Source of the DNA: Amorphophallus konjac
Taxonomy: Eukaryota > Streptophyta > Magnoliopsida > Alismatales > Araceae
DNA: 64,000 nt
Direction of reading: 5' to 3'
Assembly (NCBI GenBank): GCA_022559845.1
Contig: CM040128.1
Coordinates: forward strand, 176,444,413 to 176,508,412
Under the pieces are notes generated by a model that was not told the DNA's origin, made no database searches, and was given only the letters and a program-made list of their open reading frames with translations. A program made the translations under genes and the position numbers. Positions 21,282 through 31,913 of the stretch are shown here, piece after piece (the first letter of the stretch is position 1; every line of letters starts with the position of its first letter).

Positions 21282-22680
21282 CTCGGGGTTGCTGCTTCCC
21301 TCATTAGTCGCCTTATCTGCTCATTTCAACCCACGGAGTCATGGTGCCCCTTGTAGGCTAGTCCTCAGGGTTTCCTGTCCGATTGGGATCTACTGGCTGC
21401 CATCGTGCCGACCTGCTAGTTAGGGGCTTACTCCACACATGGGTATGACCCCGTTTCTCCCCTGCAATCCTTCAGGGACAGGGGAGATGCTACCCAATTT
21501 TTACCAGGTTTCTTAATTAATAAAGTTACCTCCAGTACATTGGTCTCAATAAAACATATGTTCTTAGTTAATAAACCCTTGTGCTCGAGTATGAACCTCG
21601 CACTGGCTTATAATTTTGCTTCTGAAGAGCCCTGGACTCTAATTCAACAGGCAATCGACCTAATTGACCTCAAACCTTCAACAACATCTTAATAAACAAA
21701 AAATGGTTTCAAAATGACTCAAAAATCAACTAAAACGGCACGGCCCCTTATCTGGCACGCCCTAATACGGTGCGGTACCCCCCCCCCCCGTCGGATTAAC
21801 CTTAGACTCATGATTTCATAATTTCGTGTGGCTCGTTCCCGGCGCTCCCTAATCCGGCGCGCCCCAAGGCCATCGCACCGGTTTAATGTTTGCCATGGCC
21901 GCGCCGAATTAAGACTCTTTGCCTACGCTTGGCCGCGTCGGGGAAACCTATCCCTACGCGTGGTCGCACCAGTTTTGAATCATTGCTCCCTTCTAATCAC
22001 TCACTCATTTTCGGAGCGATCTTCGTCTCTCGTGGTCGAGATTAATAAACCCCAATCAATAATAAACTAAATAAGGAAAGTGTTGTTCAGGTCCGGACCA
22101 TATTATTATGCTTCTACTATCATGTCTGTTAGCATCATGCTTTCGTTATCATGCCTATGCTACCGCTTCCGTCTCCCTCGACAGAAATTAATAAACCTGA
22201 TTGATCATTGTTCATCTTCATAACCCTATTACCATGCTTAGCGTAATCATGAGCATCACACATGCATGCTTGCATAGACCCTTGGGTATATCAAATGGCA
22301 TTGACGGAAGTCCGGGTTATGCCCGACCGGAAGTCTTTGCTATGCGCGATGGTGGTCTTCGGACATATGTCCTCCGCCACGTATCGAGGGTCTCCAACTT
22401 AATGAACCATGCCTCCCTTGCATGATAGATAAAAGCATTTCACGTGACCCCGTCACATTCATACTTTTGCATCTTGTTTCGGCCTCGAACGGCCCGCTAC
22501 CTCGGCAATTAATCAAAGGTTTTCTCCCTTATGGGGGATGTAATTAACGCCATAACCTTTATGGTATGGCGGACTGCTGGTCCCAACCCGAATCTCACTC
22601 TCGCCCACAAGGGTCAGAATGAGCGCACAATAAACTTGTCACTCACGTGACTGGCACGCCTACGCGGTCAATTAACCAAT
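21277..22680. other. Unidentified repetitive DNA, right part of solo-LTR host
   Basis: Continues 17807-19307. Three related phrases (GGATAGTCCTCGGGG near 19218, GGCTAGCCCTCGGGG at the rejoined solo-LTR site, GGCTAGTCCTCAGGG near 21352) form a loose repeat. GGCGCGCC words reappear at 21850. No gene, RNA or clear LTR boundary seen. Confidence 0.4.
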
Positions 22681-23683
22681 TGGTTATTTATTAATTAGCT
22701 GGTTGATTGACCCGAAAAAAATGACCCAACAAAAAATAAAATAACCCAACACCTGCATAATGTCCTGCATATCATTCCATCTACATGCAAAGGAAAAGGT
22801 GAAATCCCCAACAAAGTTTTCTTGATTCATGCTTTTATTGAAAGTGATTCTGGAATAGAAAAGACTTGGGAGAAGGATGATGGAAAATTTATTCAATCTA
22901 GCCATGGAAAACTGATGTAAAAATCTCTTTAAAGTTCTTTAGCACTTTAGAAAAATAAAAATCACTATGCACACTAATGAAGCAAGCAGGGCAAGCCCTC
23001 TGTTATTTTGAGTATGGTGTCTGATGCTCTGCACTTCTCAAGAAAGAGATTTTTGTTTAAGCTTTCTGCCAAGTTATCTTTCAAATAAGTGCAAATGTAC
23101 ATTTCTAAAAAAGAAGAAGAGAATACCATGAAAAATGCCCATAGTCTTAGTAACCGGGCCTACTTCACCTAACAAGTGTTGAGGTTCACGTCAAAGGGAA
23201 AAAGGGAACCTTGATCTGTAAAACTGGGCCTACTTCTCCTAAGGCAAGAGTCGAGGTTCACGTTAAACAATGAAGGGTAGTGCAGCATCATGTGTGTATT
23301 GAAAAAAATGAATGAAAAAAAAAATCCCAAAGGGACAAAGAATTAAGGTAAACAAAAAGCTAGTATGCTTAATGCTCTAATTAAGAGGTGTAGAGTTGAA
23401 AGGCACTTGCTTCGAATAACAAATGAGGGATGCAATTGTCTATTATGTGGATTTAGTGTTTACACATGCACAAGTGCTATTAAATTTTGATTTGAATTCT
23501 TAATCATGTACCTAAATTTCCTACGTCAGGCTAGTGTGCGTTAATGCTTCCTGATTCTTAATCTTTGGTTGATTCTGTGAAGGAAGAGCTAGATATTAAG
23601 GTATGAGTCTTGCAAACTTTTGTTGGTCCAAAATTTTAATTTATTTACATTGCTAAGGGACTAGCAATGAGTAAGTTGGGGGA
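22681..23683 (+). other. 3' untranslated region and polypurine tract of a gypsy-like element
   Basis: AT-rich, no coding capacity. Two related units of about 70 bp near 23150-23270 both contain GGGCCTACTTC and GAGGTTCACGT. It ends in TTGGGGGA (23676-23683), a polypurine tract next to an LTR start. Phrases such as ACTAGCAATGAGTAAGTTGG before a G-run are typical of plant gypsy 3' ends. The left end is uncertain. Confidence 0.5.
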
Positions 23684-25117
23684 TGTGATGAGTGTTCACA
23701 TTGCTACGATAATTAATATCAAACACACCATTTCATATGCACATGATTAGATAATTATGCATATTTTATCGCTAAACTCAACTTCACATGAATTGGGCCT
23801 TTTATGCATATTAACATAAATTGTGTTTAATCAGTCAATAAAAAGGAGTTGAGAGTCCATGAGTATTAATTTTTTATTGCATAATTGAGAGCATTTGAGA
23901 TTTGTATGCATAAAGTAATAATTTCTATGGATTTAATTCAAATATTATGTGTGCATGACACTTACGGCAGTTGCTAGAAGGGCCATGGGTGAAGCTGTCA
24001 ATAGAACCAAGTAGGGATGCCCTAGGGCGCCCCTCCCTCCTTGACCAAGTCAAAGGAGCAGCCGCCTTCCATATTTTGTGAAAAGAGGAGATAAGGAAAG
24101 AATTATCTTGATTTATTTATGGAGAAATTTCTAGGAGAGAAAATAGGAGGGCATCTCTCCCCATTAGGAAACCCAAGGGGGCGCCCCCCTTCCTTTACTC
24201 TTCTCAACCAAGGGCCCCCCCTCTCCACACAAACCCTAGCCACCATGGGGGCGGCCCTCTCTCCTCTCCCTATCCTCTACCTTGTTCACATTAAATCCTA
24301 GCCCTTCATCTCCATCAAGCTCAATCTCCACCCTCCATTCAACCTAATTCTCCTATAAATAGCCCACAAATTGTATAAGAAAGGGAGTTTTTTCCTTTTT
24401 TGCATTTTTCTCTTTCTTCTTTCCCATAGCATAGGCCGCCCCTTTCTCCCTCTTTCACCCTAGAGTAGTGCACCCCTATCTCTCTCCCTCTCCTCTTCAT
24501 TCACTTAGATAATTAGTCTTCACCCTTCTACATATTCCTCCATAGTTCTCTCCTAGATCTCTCCTCTCCAACTCCTCTTTCACGATGGTGTGCACTCCAA
24601 GGTGGGACAGCGATCAAAGGCCCGGCGGCATGGACAATGGTGATTTCTTCATCCACACCCTCTCACGGCGGCGCTCACATCAAGGCGGGGTGACATTCCA
24701 AGGCTCGACACGGTGTGGACTGCAACATTCTTCCTATTCTCGGCTCCTGTTTATTCCCTTTTCTTTTATTTACAAGTTATAATTTTTGATGTTTATAGAT
24801 TGTAATTTTCACTTTCATAGCAACAAGAATTCATTTTGGCAATTGTGTTCGTCCTCTCCCACTCTCCATCTTCTTCAAATTTCTCTTCTTAACCCTCTCA
24901 CATTTTTTAGATAGATTTATTTTCCATGCACTTCTATTTTATTTTTGTATAAACACACTCAAATGTTGATTTTCTCAAATATAAGTGTTTTTTAACTTGA
25001 TTTAATTGAAATATTTCCTCCTCATGAGATCGACCCGTTCTCACCACTCTACTTGATTTTCTAATCTTTTTAAGTGAGTGAGTGTGGTTATCATTTTTGA
25101 AATTATGTGGCACAACA
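23684..25117 (+). repeat. LTR of a gypsy-like element (3' LTR, approximate end)
   Basis: Starts TGTGATGAG after a polypurine tract. A TATA box TATAAATA lies at 24354-24361, followed by a C/T-rich leader. The end at GGCACAACA (25117) is a guess from the CA dinucleotide and the change in composition. No second LTR is in the window. Confidence 0.5.
24354..24361 (+). promoter_or_regulatory. TATA box in gypsy-like LTR
   Basis: TATAAATA followed by a pyrimidine-rich leader about 45 bp downstream, typical of an LTR core promoter. Inferred from sequence. Confidence 0.5.
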
Positions 25118-27421
25118 CTTTAAACGACGAGTGTTTTGTGCGCATCGGGAATCAGGTTTTAGGTTCTAGATAATCAATATACCATCTAGGAACATAGAAA
25201 AATCAACCCTTGGGTCAAACCTCGGGTTAAGAACACTGAAGATAATTGCGGTCATGACTGGACCGTTTAGGGGGATTAGCGATCATTTATTGGTCCGTTT
25301 CTATACAGTAGCGGTCCGTACATGACCGTTTTTTGACAAAGTCGATGCATGAAGAAAGAAAGTGTCGATGCAGTAAAATCTCTGGAACCTTGCGGTGATG
25401 GCAGGGCCACTAGGTGTCTTTGGCGGTCAAGTAAATGGCCGCTACTAGACTCTTGCGGTTTCCAGAAGGCCGCTAAGTTCCAGAACACAGAAAACACCAG
25501 TAAAGTAGTTTCTAGACAATTGGGTTTTGAGGGTACAACCAGCTCAGCGTCCTAGTGGGAATTCTAGGCTCACGGAGACTTACGGAGGCCTTGAAACAAG
25601 ATCACCTAGTCCGGTGGAAGGAATATCCAACGGAGAGGATCACAGGTCCAAGATTGTGTACTTATAAGTGCAAAGTGTATCTAATGGCCACGCACTGGGG
25701 TACGCACCATGTACTTAAGAAAAGACTATAGATGAGAAAAGATCGTGATAAAATACCGATCAAATCAAAAAACTTAAACAAGTCTATGAAGTATGTAAAA
25801 TATGATCATTAGTACAAGAATATAAGTTTTAGCATGAAAGTAGCATAAGCTAAAAATAAGCATTTAAATCATGTAGGACATGTAATCTATCAAGGATGAT
25901 GCACAATATAACTAATATTACGAATATGAAGTCAAAACTAGGAATAAAACTTAATTAACTAGGCTTAACATATGTTTGATAGGGTCAATCTGCAATCTAT
26001 TTAGAGTTAACAAAGTGTAGACCATAAGAACCAATTAGCGGTCAGGTGAGGACCGTCTACCAGGGCATAGCGGTCTGTCGCAAGGCCGCTATACACCCTG
26101 GCGGTCATAGAAAGGCCGTTTCTTTCTGTCTGTAGCAAACATCAGTAAAACCCAAAGTACACACTAATCTAGGACAGTAAATCATATAAAATGGGCTAGG
26201 TAGAGAGAGAAAATATTTCTACAATGAAGATAACTCATGGAGATGCATAGGTTGTCATGAATTAAGCTAAGATCATCATTTTTGTCTTTAAGGGTAGAAA
26301 TTATGCATGTAGAAATAACCTAGATACGCAGTCATGATAGAACATGAAATACTACCCGTAGAAAGCATGAAACGAGATGAAACCATAGGGATTTTATTCC
26401 TAACATGTTGATTTAGCATTTTCATGAGATAACCTACCTTTGATTTAATCCCTAGACTTCGGATTTCTGTCTGGAAGTAGATCCTAGTTCCTGCACATCC
26501 TATGCCAAACCAGCAACTTCCCGTCCCTCGTTCTCCTTAACCACTTGACCTAAAATCGTGAAAATTGGAGGGTATGTAGAAGATAGGAAGAGGAACAGAA
26601 AGTTCTAAAGCCATAACGTAAACTAACCTCGTTTAGGGCTTCTAATCCGCTGACCTTCACTCGACCAGTGTACTGGTTCCTGCGCAACCTATAGCGAACC
26701 AGCGACTTGCAGACGCCCTAATTCTTCAAAGGCTGGATCTTCTAGCATGAAATTGGAGGGGAGTTAGATAAAACTAAGGAAAACAAATTCTTCTAAAGGA
26801 CCAACCTGAGTAGACGTCTCTTTACTTCTGAATTACGCAAGCCAACATTAGGGTTCCCATGGGTCGAAGTTAGGGTCTATTTATAGGGTTTTGAGTTAGG
26901 GCTGAGGATTTGATCAAATTGGGAGTTCTAATTAGGGGTAGGATTGATCCCCAAGAGTCATAGCCATACTTACATGTCTACACACTTCGATCCATGAAGA
27001 TTTGGATGCCAAGGATCCAAGCTTTTCACGTTTCTTCCATTTACGGAATCAGAGGGGTTTAGCGGTCATGGAGGGACCGCTAGCATCGCTTGGCGGTCTC
27101 GTAATAGACCACCAATTGGTGTAAAATCCAAAAAAATTAGATTTTCTTATTATCTCTTATTTATCTCCTAATTGATGTATATATCCTATTTTTAAATTCG
27201 TAAATTACTCAATGTACGTTTCTATTAATGGGCTTGGGTCTAAAGGTCTTGGAATTGGGTCTTTGGGCCTATTTGAGTTGGGCTTAACCCTTTGATGAAT
27301 ATAGGGCCTTTAAATGGATTTAATTATTCCATTATTATCTTAACAGCCCATTAAGCCTTTTTAAATGCTTAATAATTATATTTAATCCCAGAAAATTTTT
27401 AGAAAATTCTCGAGCATTACA
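25118..27421 (-). repeat. 3' LTR of Tekay/Del-like gypsy 1 (left end uncertain)
   Basis: The right end is firm: sense strand TGTAATGCTCG follows a polypurine tract (27422-27434) and the pol end. A sense TATA box CTATAAATAG is at 26877-26886. It holds several CGGTC...GACCG inverted motifs (25248, 26035, 27061). The left end could be anywhere between about 25118 and 25556. A stretch at 25557-25650 resembles 48561-48660 in another element. Confidence 0.6.
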
Positions 27422-27434
27422 CCCTCCCCCACTT
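27422..27434 (-). promoter_or_regulatory. Polypurine tract of gypsy 1
   Basis: Sense strand AAGTGGGGGAGGG directly before the LTR start; the identical 13 bases are at 56272-56284 in the second Tekay/Del-like element. Confidence 0.8.
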
Positions 27435-27455
27435 AAAAGAATTTTATCCCCAAAT

Positions 27456-29373
27456 TCAATACGTGTGATTGTTAAGGAGAGTGTACTTACAATTGAATAG
27501 TTTCGGGAATCGTTTACACATTGCTTCTTCTGTTTCCCATGTCACCTCGTATGGCCAAGGTTTGTTCCATTAGACTTTGACCATATGAATAGTTTTATTC
27601 CGAAGTTGACGTACTTCTTGCTCAACTATTTTGATTGGCTTTTGTTCGTACGTCAAATTCTTATGTATCATCAGATCTTCATGACTTATAGTATGAAAAG
27701 GGTCATAAACGTACCTCTTGAGCATGGATACATGAAATACGTCATGGACGCCAGACAATTGTGGAGGTAATGCTAATCGATAAGCGACCTCGCCCACCCT
27801 TTCAAGAATTTCGAAGGGGCCGATAAATCTTGGACTGAGCTTGCCTTTAATGCCGAACCTTCGAATACCTCGACCCGGAGAAACCTTGAGAAACACATGG
27901 TCTCCTACTTGGAACTCCAGATCACGCCTTCGATTATTAGCATATGATTTCTGTCTATCTTGAGCCACATGGAGTCTTTCTCGAATGAGCTTTATCTTTT
28001 TGGTAGTATCTTGAATGATTTCTGGGCCTAGAAGTTACCTTTCTCCAACTTCATTCCACCATATTGGTGAGCGGAAGCTTCTTCCATATAGTGCCTCGAA
28101 TGGCGCCATTTGAATGCTAGCTTAGTAGCTATTATTGTAGGCAAATTCCACTAGACGTAGATGATCGTGCCAACTCCCACCGAAATCGATAACACATGTC
28201 CTGAGCATATCTTCCACTACCTGATTTATCCTCTCAGTTTGACCATCGGTTTGTGGATGAAAAGCAATGCAAAAATTTAGTCGGGTCCCCAATGAATGTT
28301 GTAGACCCTTCCAGAATTGAGATTTTAATCGAGGGTCTCGATCAGAGATAATGGTTACATGGACACCGTGTAGCTTGACGATCTCCTTCAAGTATAAGAC
28401 AGCCAAGATATCTACGGACCATCGGCTTTTAATAGGTAGAAAGTGTGTTGATTTAGTCAATCAGTCTATGATCATCCATATACCATCATGGCCACCTCTT
28501 GTCTACGGTAGACCCATGATGAAATCCATCCCTATGCTTTTCCACTTCCATGCGGGAATATCTAAGGGGTGTAGTTTACCAGCATGCTTTTGATGTTCTG
28601 CTTTAACTTGCTGAAAAGTCAGGTAGTGAGACACAAAATCTGCTATCTCTCTTTTCATGTTTGGCCACCAAAAATTCCTTTTTAGGTATTGGTGCATCTT
28701 GGTAGCGCCAGGGTGAATAGTGTATTTTGCCTTATGAGCTTCCTCCATGATCAGCTTCTTACTGTCGGCATGATCCGGCACACAGATTCGATCTTTGAAT
28801 AATATCCTTCCATCGTTTGAGATAGAGAATTCTGGCCTTTTATCAATATTAGCCTTGATCTCCATTAGTGTGGGGTCATTTTCTTGTAATTTGACTAGAT
28901 CTTCAATCAGTGTAGGTTGTGATCGAATATTGGCAATAATACCCTTCTCTTCTTCTACATCCACATCTAGATTCAAATGAGTAACATCTTCGATAATACA
29001 AGTTATACCTTTCCGGAGGCTTGCTAGAGTTGGCATTGGTCTTCTGCTAAGAGCATTCGCTACGGTATTTGCTTTGCCCAGACGGTACTGAATAGAGAAG
29101 TCGAAGTCTTTAAGGTACTCCTGCCATCTTCTTTGTCTCATGTTTAGTTCCTTTTGGGTGAAAAGGTATTTTAGACTTTTGTGGTCCGAAAATATAATAA
29201 ACTTCTCCCGATAAAGGTAGTGTCACCAGATCTTTAAGGTAAAAATAACAGTAGCCAATTCCAGATCATGGACGTGATAGTTTTCTTCATGACGCTTCAA
29301 TTGCGTCGAAGCGTAACAAATCACCTTGCCATGTTGCATAAGGATGCACCCGAGGCCAATGCCAGATGCATCA
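27456..29373 (-). pseudogene. Tekay/Del-like gypsy 1 pol, C-terminal half (RNase H end, integrase, chromodomain-like tail)
   Basis: Read on the minus strand from 29373. The end of RNase H comes first ([20 protein letters not shown]). Integrase follows, with its zinc region ([11 protein letters not shown]), core motifs TKSTHFLP, SDRDPRL and HPQTDGQTERINQ, and the [19 protein letters not shown] region after the core. The C-terminal tail ends W-x-TEEAM. Family knowledge: chromovirus integrase inserts cDNA and the tail may guide it to chromatin. Damage includes stops near 28120 and 27568 (Lys-Val then TAA before Trp) and several frame breaks. The N-terminal RT, protease and gag are absent because a TAT-like LTR starts at 29374. 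About 60-70% like the copy at 56351-60701 by eye. Confidence 0.85.
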
Positions 29374-30097
29374 TGTTTATAGTTCTACCCAGTCCCCTTA
29401 AACTAAAACATGCATAAAAATGTGAATCAAAGAAAAAGGGGATGAAGGGATGAGAAAGACATACCGTGATTGCCACCAAGGTTCCAACAATATCGAAAGG
29501 ATGAAGAGACGAAGAGAACGGCGCCATGTACCTTGGAAAGATGAAGACTTGATCGCGCTTGACTGACGGGGGAACTTGTAGATTCAAACCTCCTCATCCT
29601 CCAGTCGACTAGAAGAAGAGGGCCTCACATTCATATCATGCTCTCCTGTAAAACAAAGATCAAACCACAAGAGAAAAACCCATTAGAAACATGCATGTGT
29701 AGTATCAATCCCGTAGTGATAAAAAAGGGTAGAAATTGAGGGCAAACTCACTGGGGGGAGGTTTTTAACCCCTGTGGAAGGGTGCAAAAGATAGGTGTGT
29801 ATGTTATTGATGCACGAGAGTTGAAATCATGAAATATGATGTAAAGAATAGGGAGAAATCGTTGATGCAAAACGTGCAAAAGTGCATGTGTAGCAGTGAA
29901 GTGCAGAAACCTATGATGATTTGTGAAATTGAGAAGAGGAGAACTAAGAATATAGACCCTGAAATCAAGCCAAAAAAATGGAATGGAAAGCTAATACTTC
30001 CCTCTTCAAGATGGGGTCGAAGTTGAAGGTAGACGATGCAGCATAGTTCGCCCCACATCCAGAAAGAGCCCCCCTTCGCAACCTGTGAACTGGGCAG

Positions 30098-30105
30098 TTT
30101 ATATA
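30098..30105 (-). promoter_or_regulatory. TATA box of TAT-like LTR
   Basis: Sense strand TATATAAA. Its position, about 720 bp before the LTR's sense 3' end, and its orientation agree with the polypurine tract on the other side. Confidence 0.6.
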
Positions 30106-30325
30106 GAGTTTGCAGAAAAGCCTTAACTTTCCCTCACGATTCCAAGAGATAGAGCCCAAGATAAATCGAGTTCTATAGATCAAACTCGAGATAATACTAA
30201 GGACAAGAGATAGAAACAAGTGGGACTCAATTTGGAGGAGGATTCTAGAAGATATGTTCGCCGCAAGGAGGGCCCATCGCACAGAAAAATAGAGTTTGAC
30301 TTGTACTAGGATGCATAAACCCAGA

Positions 30326-31204
30326 GCTTTTTTTTTTGTAAGTAATGTGTATTGTATTAAAGAAGCTAACAAATGTACATCAGATTATTGCTAGACTAGC
30401 TAGCAATATGACTAAAAACCTTTGGACCACACAGACTGTGGACTCTAAGGTTGATTAAACTGAAAAATTAAACTTCTTGAAAAATTCTTTCTGCCTCTTG
30501 GTGAGGTTATTCAGACCAAAGAATTCTAAACAGCTTCTAGAATCCTCAATTATTTCTAAGAACAACTTTATTCTTGATGTGGAATGTGTGTCTTCAAATA
30601 GCCTTAAGCATCTCTCTCGTAAAATCTTCAACATGGTGAATCGAAGGAGGATCCTAACTAGCTTGACCAATGGAGTTAAACCTTTGAATTCCTGCTGTAA
30701 TTTCAAAATTTCCTGATGGATACCAATTTGAGGGTCTCTATGGAGATCAAACTTAAGAAGAATGTTTGTCCAAATCCAATGTGAATATGGACATATAAAG
30801 AAGAGGTGCTCTTGTGTTTCACTTGCTGCTCTACCAAATATGCAAATGCTAGGAAGACAGAACCCCTTGGACTGAAGAAGATCCGCAGTTGACAACTTAT
30901 GATGTGCAGCTTGCCAAAGGCAGTGGGATGCCATCTGAGTAGTGGGGTTCTGCCATATCCAGTCATGAACCATCATATGTGGGGCCTTTTCTCTTATAAC
31001 TTCCCAAATATCGCTTGTCTTGAGAGTTTTCACTGAATGAGCCCATTTGATAACATCTCGGGCATTGTTATGTATTGGTATGGTTTGAATTCTATCCCAA
31101 AGCTCCATCATTTCACTGGATAGAGCAGCATGGAAACTCCATTGATTCTCTGAGATAAGACTCTCCACAGTAGCATCTTTGTGTAGATCAAGATCTTCTC
31201 TTAT
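30326..31204 (-). mobile_element. 5'-truncated L1-type LINE tail
   Basis: A minus-strand insertion with its poly(A) seen as T10 at 30328-30337, flanked by an 11-bp direct repeat ATAAACCCAGA (30315-30325 and 31205-31215). It contains the C-terminal end of a LINE ORF2. Poly(A), a target duplication longer than 5 bp and 5' truncation are the hallmarks of target-primed reverse transcription. Confidence 0.9.
30455..31168 (-). pseudogene. LINE ORF2 C-terminal part with zf-RVT region
   Basis: A 237-codon open frame, minus strand. The middle reads SDIWEVIREKAP...WQNPTTQMASHCLWQAAHHKL, then ICIFGRAASETQEHLFFICPYSHWIW. This matches the zinc-binding segment after plant L1 reverse transcriptase, normally C-x2-C-x7-H-x4-C. 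The second Cys is replaced (CIFG). The rest is helical Leu/Lys-rich sequence to a stop at 30455, about 120 bp before the poly(A). No endonuclease or RT is present, so it cannot act alone. It is not a host gene: flanking duplication and tail show retroposition. Confidence 0.85.
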
Positions 31205-31742
31205 ATAAACCCAGAACTTTCGTCAACTATTCTGAGAAATATCGCCAATGAAAATTTGAGTTCTATAGATCAAACTCGAGATAATACCAAGGGCTAGAGA
31301 TAGAAATAAACGGGGATAAATTCAGAGTAGTATTCTAGAAGATATAGCCTTTGGAAGATGGCCACGGCGAACAGAAATGGGATAGAGTCCAGCGCAAGCT
31401 GGACTCTTAAACTGCCTAGCGGTTGGTTGACCGACCGCTTGGCAAGAAACGGTCGGTCGACCGATCGTTTGCCAGAAGAAACGGTCGTTTGGAGGACCGT
31501 TTGCTGCCAGACTGCACCGTTAGGCCCCCGAATGCCTGTTTGACCTCTGAATGGACCCGGAACAGGCCCGAAAGTTGGAGAATTGAAAATAGAAGCTTCC
31601 AAGGCAAAATGGGCTTGAAAAATGGTGAGAAAATGGGCTCGAGATGGGCTCAAAGAAGGCTCTAAAATAATGGTTAATTTAGGGCATCATGATCGTAAAT
31701 AAGAGAAATGACGTGACTTATGGGCTAAAATGGGTGTCAACA

Positions 31743-31913
31743 GATGCCCCTCCTTGATGTCTGCTTTGCAAGAGAATGAGCGAAAGTGACGCGGAGGCAG
31801 AATGGAAAGGAGATGGAGCGAAAGTGAAAGCGACGTGAAATGGAGATGAAGCAGAGATGAAGTGAAGAGAACTGATAAGCAGGCATCAAGGTAAAAGACA
31901 TTTCAACCAACAG
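31743..31913 (-). other. Internal 3' region of TAT-like element, left of the chromovirus
   Basis: A polypurine tract (31743-31755) and purine-rich sequence with repeated GAAAGTGA and GGAGATG words. It continues at 41583 once the chromovirus is removed. No gene. Confidence 0.5.
31909..31913. repeat. Target-site duplication of chromovirus, left copy
   Basis: AACAG, repeated exactly at 41578-41582 beyond the 3' LTR. Confidence 0.93.

Larger units (their letters stand above)
30168..31385. repeat. Direct repeat of about 120 bp flanking the LINE inside the LTR
   Basis: 30168-30290 and 31258-31385 share GAGTTCTATAGATCAAACTC, then GATAATAC, AGAGATAGAAA, and TTCTAGAAGATAT. It is a duplication inside the U3 region, older than or independent of the LINE; divergence is visible. 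Confidence 0.75.
29374..31742 (-). repeat. TAT/Ogre-like gypsy LTR (contains LINE tail)
   Basis: Left end TGTTTATAG, right end GTGTCAACA, so the ends form TGTT/AACA. On the sense strand it starts TGTTGACACCC right after polypurine AAGGAGGGGCATC (31743-31755). A sense TATA box TATATAAA is at 30098-30105. Without the LINE it is about 1.5 kb. It begins inside the gypsy 1 RNase H region, which gives its insertion point. The matching 5' LTR is not identified. Confidence 0.65.

Noticed and set aside
30455..31168. Possible host gene (237 codons)
   Set aside because: zf-RVT motif, poly(A) tail and 11-bp duplication show it is LINE ORF2 debris.
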